A DNA stretch of 16,942 nucleotides, from contig JAABRC010000015.1 of the NCBI GenBank assembly GCA_011391115.1, forward strand, positions 1-16,942, in the 5' to 3' direction. The DNA is from Candidatus Egaibacter danicus. Lineage in GTDB: Bacteria > Pseudomonadota > Gammaproteobacteria > Burkholderiales > Burkholderiaceae. Numbering within the stretch: position 1 is the stretch's first letter; each line of letters opens with the position of its first letter. The position numbers were made by a program, and so were the translations under genes. The notes below the pieces were generated by a model. It searched no databases and was not told the DNA's origin. It saw nothing but the letters and a program-made list of their open reading frames with translations. Of this stretch, positions 1 to 5,126 are shown one piece after another.

Positions 1-812
1 TCTTGCAGGCAAATGGTGTCTAACCCCCCTGAGCCGCTTCGCGTCTCCCCCCCTGGCAGAGGGGGCACACCCAGTGGCCCGGCGGAGTCGGCTCCACGGG
101 TGTCGCTGGTTGCTTGAATCGCGATGGCGTTGGGAGGGAACAAGCGCTCGGGTTGCAGCTTTTCGCAACCCAGGCTGACCACCATCACCTCGCCGCCAAA
201 GTTGGGGTTCAGGCTGATGTTGCGCAGCGTGCGAATGGGGATTTCTGCACCCGGCGCATCAATCGCCACACCGCAGCCGTAGCCATGCTCCAACGCCACC
301 ACGTCGTCCACGTTGGGGAACTTGGGCAACAGCTCGGCCTTGATGCGCTGCACGGCGAAGTCGGTCACGCCCGCTACGCACTGCACGGTTTGTGTGATGG
401 CCAGAATGTTGCGCGTGCCCACCGAGCCGTTGGCATTGCGGTAGCCCTCAAAGGTGTAGCCCTCCAGCGGCGGCTGTGGCGCGGGTTTGACAGTTGAAAT
501 GGGCAGGTTGTCCAGCTCACGCGCGTCGGGCATCTGCAACAGGCGCTCATGCACCCAGCTGCCGGCCGGGGTGGCCTTGAGCGTGTAGCCAATGGGGATG
601 CCGTAGCGCAGCACGGGCGTGTTTGCTGCCAGGTCCACCAGCGCTACCTTGTGGCCTTGCGGCACGCGGTCAACCAGTACCAGCCCACCTGGCAGTGCGG
701 TGCCTGCGGCCAAACCACCGTCATTGGCCACGATGGCGACGTTGTCGCGCTCATGCATGCGGATGGTCAGTGGGACTTGTGAGGCTGGGGCCGTTTTATC
801 GATCGCTGCCAT
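1..812 (-). CDS. garD: Galactarate dehydratase, N-terminal part (runs off left edge)
   Basis: Galactarate dehydratase (UxaA/GarD family) dehydrates galactarate to 5-keto-4-deoxy-D-glucarate in the cytoplasm. The 270 visible codons match my memory of E. coli GarD closely: an N-terminal SAF-like domain (about residues 15-85, with [13 protein letters not shown] and PQGHKVAL), then [20 protein letters not shown] (115-133), [12 protein letters not shown] (176-187), and [20 protein letters not shown] (198-217) followed by KLQPERL (218-224). Start chosen at ATG 812, with a GGGAG ribosome binding site and only 2 nt after the stop of the upstream small ORF, so coupling is likely. Odd: residues about 236-263 are Gly/Pro/Ser-rich, absent from the E. 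coli protein, and encoded by a repeat (see that entry); the frame stays open and resumes with a GarD-like LDTICLQ. The remaining C-terminal half (about 250 residues) lies outside the window. Family call is sure; whether the enzyme is active with the insert is unknown. Confidence 0.93.
   Translation of the reverse strand, partial: MAAIDKTAPASQVPLTIRMHERDNVAIVANDGGLAAGTALPGGLVLVDRVPQGHKVALVDLAANTPVLRYGIPIGYTLKATPAGSWVHERLLQMPDARELDNLPISTVKPAPQPPLEGYTFEGYRNANGSVGTRNILAITQTVQCVAGVTDFAVQRIKAELLPKFPNVDDVVALEHGYGCGVAIDAPGAEIPIRTLRNISLNPNFGGEVMVVSLGCEKLQPERLFPPNAIAIQATSDTRGADSAGPLGVPPLPGGETRSGSGGLDTICLQ
21..104. repeat. GC-rich dispersed repeat inserted in frame within garD
   Basis: An 84-bp segment with a C-run/G-run hairpin (C-run about 47-53, G-run 61-65). 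It resembles intergenic GC-rich repeats that I recall as common in Comamonadaceae genomes; this is memory, not a search. The 6-mer GGTGTC lies at 15-20 and again at 99-104, exactly 84 bp (28 codons) apart. Removing one repeat unit would leave garD in frame and close to the E. coli GarD length in this loop. Boundaries are approximate, because the second 6-mer could belong to the element rather than be a target duplication. Confidence 0.7.
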
Positions 813-814
813 CG

Positions 815-961
815 CTATCTCCCACTCAGGGGCTGGATGTGTTCCAGCGTGGCGGTGGCGGGCGGCACGTGTTCGCCGCACACCCAGCAGGGCACCACGC
901 CATGCATCTGGCGGGCCACGGTTTTGTAGATTTTGTCGCGGGTGATAGAAAGTTTGCTCAT
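815..961 (-). pseudogene. Truncated HNH-nuclease-like ORF (48 aa) upstream of garD
   Basis: A 48-codon ORF from ATG 961 to TAG 815-817. Near its centre it has CWVCG (a CxxC zinc knuckle half), and near its end [10 protein letters not shown], which resembles the first half of an HNH motif (usually a DHI-x-PL form). The second half of the fold, with the downstream Asn/His and second metal-binding pair, is missing: the ORF stops two bases before the garD start. I therefore read it as the N-terminal remnant of a small HNH protein, probably without nuclease activity, whose translation may now feed into garD. No good ribosome binding site precedes ATG 961. It could alternatively be a genuine short zinc-binding protein or leader. 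Confidence 0.5.
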
Positions 962-1041
962 GCCTGAGTGTAAATTCAGCCCGGTCGGAGGGATACTCTG
1001 GCTTCAAAACCCGCCCCCATACCGTTCACTTAGGAGCATCC

Positions 1042-1332
1042 ATGGCAGCCTATCTCGTTGTTGACACCGATCTGACCAACCCGGAGCTGTACGAACAATA
1101 CAAACTCAAAGCCCGGCCCATCGCCGAGCAATATGGCGGCGAGTACCTGGTTCGGGGCGGAAAATTGTCCGTCAAGGAATCAGATCTGTGGTCACCCGTG
1201 CGCATGGTGGTGGTGCGGTTTCCGTCCAGCGAGCAGGCTGAGAAGTTTTACCAGTGCGCCGAATACCAGGAAGTGCTGAAAATCAGCAAGCAGTCCGCCA
1301 GGCGCACCGTTTGCATTGTTGAAGGCGTTTAA
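1042..1332 (+). CDS. DUF1330 family protein
   Basis: A 96-residue protein with the usual length and pattern of the DUF1330 family, small dimeric alpha-beta barrel proteins of the cytoplasm. Visible family features are the opening strand AAYLVVDTDLTNPELYEQY, the GGEYLVRGGK stretch at about 32-41, VVVRFPSSEQAEKFYQCAEY (about 56-75), and the closing strand with RTVCIVEGV. The biochemical role of the family is not established. ATG 1042 is supported by AGGAG at 1032-1036. It is divergent from the garD block (80 bp between starts), and its TAA overlaps the stop codon of the convergent next gene within the palindrome TTAA at 1329-1332. Confidence 0.88.
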   Translation: MAAYLVVDTDLTNPELYEQYKLKARPIAEQYGGEYLVRGGKLSVKESDLWSPVRMVVVRFPSSEQAEKFYQCAEYQEVLKISKQSARRTVCIVEGV

Positions 1333-1748
1333 CCACGCCGCAGCACAATCTTGATCAGTAGCGCGGCAGCAACTGAACTGGCCAACACCGGCGACGACGC
1401 CAGCATCTGCGCCAGGCCGCCAATGGCTTCGGTACTCACTTGCTGGGCAAAGTTGGCCAGATCAATCACGTCGCCAACCTGAACGCCCTGTGCGTCGTCC
1501 ATGCGGGCAGGTCCGTCAGACCACCCGCCCTTAAAACGTATTTTTACGAAGATACCATTGGCCACGGCTGCCAGCGAGAGAATGCCCAGTGGCTTCATCA
1601 GGTGTTCAACCAGACGTTTTCGCTCCGTGTTCGGCGCAGTCTCGTACACCTGCCCAACCAGTTGGGCGAGCATCTGGTTTTTCATGGCCGGGGTGGCAGA
1701 CTCATACACTTCATCAACCAGTTGCTCAATTGGGGCTTGCGGATTCAT
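1329..1748 (-). CDS. Hypothetical 139-aa protein with a tandem 20-residue repeat
   Basis: I do not recognise this family. The start is set at ATG 1748, because AAGGAG (plus-strand 1759-1764) lies 10 bases upstream; the open frame continues upstream but would run into the divergent exporter gene. The N-terminal half carries two copies of a 20-residue unit, QLVDEVYESA starting at residue 9 and QLVGQVYETA starting at residue 29, each followed by a charged stretch, predicted helical. A middle segment (about 54-75) is moderately hydrophobic then basic (GIFVKIRFKGGW), and a weakly hydrophobic C-terminal stretch ends in LLIKIVLRRG (130-139), which could touch the membrane. No Cys residues and no catalytic motif are seen. 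It converges with the DUF1330 gene with overlapping stops and is divergent from the LysE-type gene. Confidence 0.78.
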   Translation of the reverse strand: MNPQAPIEQLVDEVYESATPAMKNQMLAQLVGQVYETAPNTERKRLVEHLMKPLGILSLAAVANGIFVKIRFKGGWSDGPARMDDAQGVQVGDVIDLANFAQQVSTEAIGGLAQMLASSPVLASSVAAALLIKIVLRRG

Positions 1749-1808
1749 GAAATAGCACTCCTTCAAGTTTGTGCATTGAACGGTTAACCAGTTTGCAGGC
1801 AGTTTGTG

Positions 1809-1821
1809 ACAATGCAATTGT
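1809..1821. promoter_or_regulatory. Small inverted repeat in a divergent intergenic region
   Basis: ACAAT-N3-ATTGT, a perfect 5-bp inverted repeat, lies between the starts at 1748 (minus) and 1858 (plus). It is a possible operator for one or both genes, but short enough to occur by chance. Confidence 0.25.
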
Positions 1822-1857
1822 GAAATGTGAAGCAAACGTAAAGGTCTGTAATACGCC

Positions 1858-2499
1858 ATGACTACCACCCTCTTCACCATCTGGCTCCTGCACGTGGCGG
1901 CCATGATGAGCCCCGGCGCCAACGTGTTGCTGGTGTCGCAGCTGGCTGCCAGTGACCGCGCCCGAAGTGCGCGTTTCGCCGCGTTGGGCGTCGCGGTGGG
2001 CGCAGCCATTTGGGCTACGAGCGCCGTACTGGGCGTGAATGCTGTGTTTCACATGTTCCCGGGGCTCCGCCTGGGGCTTCAGGTGGCAGGCGGCGTTTAC
2101 CTGCTGTATGTCGCCAGCCGCTTGTGGCGCTCCAGTGATGCGACCCTGCAGGGCAAGGCCACGTCCGTTTCAGCCCCTGCCGCCTTTCGCCTGGGATTTC
2201 TCACCAACATCACCAACCCCAAGTCGGCCCTGTTTTTTGGCAGCGTGTTTGCCGCGTCATTTCCGGCCAGCCCCAGCATCCTGTTGCAGGGCTCGGCCGT
2301 GGTGATGATCGTGCTCAATGCGCTGTGCTGGCATACGTTGCTGGCGTACCTGTTCTCCCGCGAACGGGTGCGGCTGGCTTACTCGCGAACCCGGAAAACG
2401 GCCAACCGTGTGGCATCGGTTGCGGTGGGCACTTTGGGGCTGGGGTTGCTGATGGCGTCGTTGCGGGAGCTGAAGGAATACCAGTCACAGTCTTTGTGA
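1858..2499 (+). CDS. LysE/RhtB family amino-acid exporter
   Basis: A 213-residue inner-membrane protein of the LysE/RhtB translocator family, which exports amino acids or related small metabolites. The family signature follows the first membrane segment (SPGANVLLVSQLAASDRARS, about residues 18-37), then GVAVGAAIWA with small-residue packing. Five or six hydrophobic segments are visible, with the conserved FRLGFLTNITNPKSALFFGS stretch (about 110-129) before the fourth. The length is normal (about 205-215). The ATG at 1858 has only a weak AAAGG 13 bases upstream. The exact substrate cannot be read from the sequence, and no LysG-type regulator lies next to it. It is divergent from the 139-residue unknown protein. 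Confidence 0.88.
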   Translation: MTTTLFTIWLLHVAAMMSPGANVLLVSQLAASDRARSARFAALGVAVGAAIWATSAVLGVNAVFHMFPGLRLGLQVAGGVYLLYVASRLWRSSDATLQGKATSVSAPAAFRLGFLTNITNPKSALFFGSVFAASFPASPSILLQGSAVVMIVLNALCWHTLLAYLFSRERVRLAYSRTRKTANRVASVAVGTLGLGLLMASLRELKEYQSQSL

Positions 2500-2504
2500 T
2501 TGCT

Positions 2505-2560
2505 GCATATTTAATAGCTGCTCACGTATATTCCACGATGGCTGGAGGCCAATTTGATAG
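2505..2560. repeat. Dispersed intergenic repeat downstream of the exporter gene
   Basis: The segment contains TTAATAGCTGCTCACG, then TATTCCACG, then GGCTGGAGGCCAATTTG. I recall a common Comamonadaceae intergenic element of the form AATAGCTGCT...GGAGGCCAATTTG, and this fits it over about 50 bases. The attribution is from memory; a genome-wide search would settle it. It starts a few bases after the exporter stop codon and may affect transcript ends there. Confidence 0.6.
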
Positions 2561-2562
2561 GT

Positions 2563-2582
2563 AAAACCCGGTGTTTTCGGGT
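2563..2582 (-). terminator. Possible weak intrinsic terminator after the J-like/PilZ gene
   Basis: On the minus strand, 7 bases past the stop at 2590, ACCCG and CGGGT form a 5-bp stem around a 7-base loop, followed by TTTA. The stem is short and the U-run brief, so termination is uncertain. Confidence 0.3.
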
Positions 2583-2589
2583 CGGCCAG

Positions 2590-3330
2590 TTAGCGAATCA
2601 CCAGCCACGTAAGCAGGCGCACGCCCACGGCCCACTGCTCACCTTTGCGCCGTGCAGACACCACCATGGCCAACGCGTCGAAATCGCGGGTGACCATGCG
2701 AACAACCTGCCCTTCTTGCAGGGCGTTGGATAACACCAGACTGGCGCCGTTTGCAGACACATCCTTCAGACGAGCAGGCAGAGGCCCACCCTGGGCAGTC
2801 GCGTAGACGGTTATCGCCAGCTCATTTTCGATCCGCAAAACGCCGCGCCGATCGAGCAAGTCTTTGTTCTTGCGTTCAGGTGGCGAAACGGGGGCCAGCG
2901 GGCTTGAGCAGCCGCCGCAGCGCGTGTCGCGTCCAATCTTGGACGGCAAGGGCCGGCTGCAAAACGGGCAGCCAGACGCAACTACAGGCACGCCGGGCTT
3001 CGCGGAAACAGGTGGTTTTGCCTGCAAATCGGGGGCAGCAGCTGCGCGCGCGGGTTTTGCGAGCCCTTGGCCCGGGTCCGACGGGTGGCCTTCTATCTCC
3101 TGGCGATGTATGGCAAGACGAAGGGACTTGTCGTAAGCGACACGTTTGGCGGGGTCCCCCAGCACGGCCCAAGCCTCGTTGATGAGTTCCGCCGTTTCCG
3201 GATCGCCCCCCTTGCCTGGTCGCATCCCCAGAATGGCCACCAGCGTCTGATAGCTCGCCCGGATCACCTCGACCGGCGCTTCGGGTTGAACATGGAGAAT
3301 TCGATAAAGGTTGCGACGGTTGCGTTTCAT
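2590..3330 (-). CDS. J-like domain / zinc-ribbon / PilZ fusion protein
   Basis: A 246-residue soluble protein with three parts. Residues 8-71 follow the J-domain pattern (YRILHVQPEAPVEVIRASYQ, then LINEAWAVLGDPAKRVAYD), but the HPD tripeptide needed to stimulate Hsp70 is replaced by MRPGK (36-40). A Pro/Ala-rich linker (about 80-118) leads to a zinc-ribbon-like pair, C121/C124 and C138/C141. The C-terminal 90 residues read as a PilZ domain, with R162-x3-R166 and D190-x-S192-x2-G195, the two motifs that bind cyclic di-GMP. Its role is unknown; the family logic suggests a c-di-GMP-responsive adaptor rather than a co-chaperone. No ribosome binding site precedes ATG 3330, and a TAGAAT -10-like box ends 7 bases before it, so the mRNA may be leaderless. 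It is divergent from the metallohydrolase gene. Confidence 0.82.
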   Translation of the reverse strand: MKRNRRNLYRILHVQPEAPVEVIRASYQTLVAILGMRPGKGGDPETAELINEAWAVLGDPAKRVAYDKSLRLAIHRQEIEGHPSDPGQGLAKPARAAAAPDLQAKPPVSAKPGVPVVASGCPFCSRPLPSKIGRDTRCGGCSSPLAPVSPPERKNKDLLDRRGVLRIENELAITVYATAQGGPLPARLKDVSANGASLVLSNALQEGQVVRMVTRDFDALAMVVSARRKGEQWAVGVRLLTWLVIR

Positions 3331-3337
3331 TCAAATG

Positions 3338-3345
3338 ATTCTAGG
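3338..3345 (-). promoter_or_regulatory. Predicted -10 element of the J-like/PilZ gene
   Basis: On the minus strand, CCTAGAAT contains TAGAAT (5 of 6 to TATAAT). TTTGCA (plus 3360-3365; 4 of 6 to TTGACA) lies 16 bases upstream. The expected start site falls at or next to ATG 3330, predicting a leaderless transcript. Confidence 0.45.
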
Positions 3346-3389
3346 CTGCTATTTCCGCCTGCAAAGGCAGCAAGTCACAGAACCCGCAT

Positions 3390-3397
3390 CCTAGAAT
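3390..3397 (+). promoter_or_regulatory. Predicted -10 element of the metallohydrolase gene
   Basis: CCTAGAAT is the exact mirror of the copy at 3338-3345, giving an 8-bp inverted repeat with a 44-bp spacer. TAGAAT fits a -10 box, but I see no good -35 at the right distance. It could alternatively be half of a shared operator. Confidence 0.4.
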
Positions 3398-3405
3398 GTA
3401 AAAAA

Positions 3406-3432
3406 ATGCTCCAGAAAACCCTTCACTCATGA
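3406..3432 (+). CDS. Possible 8-codon leader ORF before the metallohydrolase
   Basis: ATG 3406 encodes MLQKTLHS and stops at TGA 3430-3432, overlapping the ATG at 3429 as ATGA. ATG 3406 lies 8 bases after the TAGAAT box, where a leaderless transcript would begin. The metallohydrolase ATG has no ribosome binding site, so coupled re-initiation is plausible. No coding evidence beyond position. Confidence 0.25.
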   Translation: MLQKTLHS

Positions 3433-4403
3433 CGCTATCCACTGCGCAATTGCGCGTACACCAATTTGTGGCCCTGCAACCCGGTCCGCGCCTGATTGTG
3501 CTGGGTGCTGTTCACGGCAACGAGACCAGTGGCACCCGCGGTATCGAACGGATACTGGCTGAACTGGACGCGGCAACCCTCACCATCGTGCGTGGTACTG
3601 TGACGTTTGTACCCGTAACCAACCCACTGGCCTATCAGAAACGCCAGCGCATGGGCGACCGCAACCTGAACCGGAACCTGTACCCCAACGTGCAGCCCAG
3701 GGACTATGAGGACACCATCGCTAACGTGCTGTGCCCCATGCTGGCCGCGCATGACGTGCTGCTGGACCTGCATTCGTTCCATACGGCGGGCGAGCCATTC
3801 GCCATGATTGGCCCGGTGAACAACACGGGCTCACTGGAGCCATTTGCTCAAGCCGCGCAAGAGCAGGCGCTGGCCTTACGTCTGGGGCCACGGCGCATTG
3901 TGGAGGGCTGGCTGGACACTTACGCGGCCGGGGTGAAACGGCGCCTCGAACGCACCGCACCCAGTGACCGCGCCAATCTGCTCAGCACCGATCCGCGCTA
4001 CGGCGTGGGGACCACGGAGTACATGCGCACCCAGGGTGGCTATGCCATCACGCTGGAGTGTGGCCAGCATGACGACCCGGCCGCGCCCGAGGTGGCTTAT
4101 CAAGCCATCCGCCGCACGCTGGCACACCTGCGATTGATCGACGCAGCAGATCCGCAGCCCACGCCGGATATCGAATTTCTGCGGCTGACGGAAGTGATTG
4201 ACCGGTATAACGCAGGCGACCAGTTCTCACGCCCCTGGGCCAGCTATGACCGCGTGAAACAGGGTGAGTTGATTGGCACCCGCCACGATGGTGCGCTGGT
4301 GCTGGCACCGCAGGACGGACACATCGTATTCCCCAATCCGGCGGCCATGCCGGGCAATGAGTGGTTCTATCTCGCGCAGGTCAGCACGCGCCAACTAGCC
4401 TAG
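3429..4403 (+). CDS. Succinylglutamate desuccinylase/aspartoacylase-like zinc hydrolase
   Basis: A 324-residue member of the AstE/AspA (M14-like) zinc hydrolase family, which cleaves N-acyl amino acids or similar amides. The zinc site is visible as GAVHGNE (H29, E32) and DLHSFH (H115). GDRNLNRNLYP (76-86) is the substrate-binding DxNR-like loop, and TLECGQH (E210) supplies the general base. A C-terminal beta-rich domain (about 250-324, with LIGTRHDGALVLAPQDGHIV) matches the cap domain of this group. The exact substrate is not readable; the neighbours do not include an arginine-succinyltransferase pathway, so AstE itself is unlikely. ATG 3429 lacks a ribosome binding site. Its TAG overlaps the msrA stop codon inside CTAG (4400-4403), so the two genes are fully convergent. 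Confidence 0.87.
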   Translation: MTLSTAQLRVHQFVALQPGPRLIVLGAVHGNETSGTRGIERILAELDAATLTIVRGTVTFVPVTNPLAYQKRQRMGDRNLNRNLYPNVQPRDYEDTIANVLCPMLAAHDVLLDLHSFHTAGEPFAMIGPVNNTGSLEPFAQAAQEQALALRLGPRRIVEGWLDTYAAGVKRRLERTAPSDRANLLSTDPRYGVGTTEYMRTQGGYAITLECGQHDDPAAPEVAYQAIRRTLAHLRLIDAADPQPTPDIEFLRLTEVIDRYNAGDQFSRPWASYDRVKQGELIGTRHDGALVLAPQDGHIVFPNPAAMPGNEWFYLAQVSTRQLA

Positions 4404-4942
4404 CCCTTTGCCAGACGCGCAAAGGTCTTTCGGAACTTGGCCACTTTGGGACCAGCCACTGCCACGCAGTACCCCTGATTGGGGTTGTTGGCAAAGTAGT
4501 CCTGGTGATAGGCCTCAGCCGCGACGTAGTTTTGCAAAGGCTTCACTTCAGTAACGATGGGGCGGTCAAACGTGCCTTGTCGGGTGACCTCGGCAATAAA
4601 GCCATTGGCAATGTCCTGATGCTCCGGACTGGAAAAATAGATGCCGCTGCGATACTGCGTGCCGGCATCCGCCCCCTGCCGGTTCAGGCTGGTGGGGTCA
4701 TGGATCACGAAGAAGATCTCCAGAATCTCGCGCAGGCTGATTTGCGCAGGGTCGAACACCAGTTTGACCACTTCGTTGTGGCCAGTGGTCCCGGTACACA
4801 CTTGCTGGTAGGTGACATTTGGCACATGGCCGTTGCAATAGCCACTTTCGACGTCGGTGATGCCGCGAACATCCACAAAAACCGCCTCGATGCACCAGAA
4901 GCAGCCACCGCCCAAAATAATGGTTTGCAGGGAATCAGACAT
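4400..4942 (-). CDS. msrA: Peptide-methionine (S)-S-oxide reductase MsrA
   Basis: MsrA reduces methionine-S-sulfoxide in proteins and free form, repairing oxidative damage in the cytoplasm. The 180-residue protein has the catalytic motif GCFWC (residues 13-17, nucleophile C14), the ESGYCNGHVPNVTYQQVCTG region (32-51), GHNEVV, the substrate-site GTQYRSGIYF stretch (about 94-103), and NPNQGYCVAVAGPK near the C-terminus with a Cys that could resolve the sulfenic acid via disulfide exchange. The length is typical for a stand-alone MsrA with no MsrB fusion. ATG 4942 has GGAG (plus 4948-4951) 5 bases upstream. The stop overlaps that of the convergent hydrolase. It shares its 184-bp upstream region with the divergent tetR gene. 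Confidence 0.96.
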   Translation of the reverse strand: MSDSLQTIILGGGCFWCIEAVFVDVRGITDVESGYCNGHVPNVTYQQVCTGTTGHNEVVKLVFDPAQISLREILEIFFVIHDPTSLNRQGADAGTQYRSGIYFSSPEHQDIANGFIAEVTRQGTFDRPIVTEVKPLQNYVAAEAYHQDYFANNPNQGYCVAVAGPKVAKFRKTFARLAKG

Positions 4943-5073
4943 GAGTTCTCCGTATAAAGTGGTTGGTCCGGGGGCGCAGCGGCATCTTACGCGGCAAGCC
5001 CGAAAAGCCGGTTTCTTTACCCAAATTTACCCGGCAAACCGCGGTGAATGATTGAAACCAGCTACCCTGTCCA

Positions 5074-5102
5074 TTGACGGGGTTTCGGGGAAAAGCTAAA
5101 CT
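5074..5102 (+). promoter_or_regulatory. Sigma-70-type promoter of the tetR-efflux operon
   Basis: TTGACG (5074-5079, 5 of 6 to consensus), a 17-bp spacer and TAAACT (5097-5102, 4 of 6) form a good promoter. The predicted start site is near 5109, giving a leader of about 18 bases before ATG 5127. Confidence 0.55.
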
Positions 5103-5116
5103 AATAACCCGTTAGT
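5100..5116. promoter_or_regulatory. Candidate TetR operator
   Basis: ACTAA-N7-TTAGT, a perfect 5-bp inverted repeat overlapping the end of the -10 element and the predicted start site. The position suits repression of the operon by its own TetR product. Confidence 0.5.
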
Positions 5117-5126
5117 CAGTAATTTA

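Noticed and set aside
1782..1789. GGTTAACC palindrome upstream of the 139-residue gene
   Set aside because: An 8-bp palindrome alone is too short, and no paired site or promoter alignment supports it.
1749..2009. N-terminal extension of the 139-residue unknown protein to 226 residues
   Set aside because: It would overlap the divergent LysE-type gene, while an excellent ribosome binding site marks ATG 1748.
2876..3334. Alternative 152-codon minus-strand frame starting at ATG 3334
   Set aside because: It overlaps the J-like/PilZ gene in another frame and shows no domain; the longer frame has three recognisable parts.
5017..5035. Two close copies of TTTACCC upstream of tetR/msrA
   Set aside because: Short direct repeat in a small AT-richer patch with no further copies; not distinguishable from chance.
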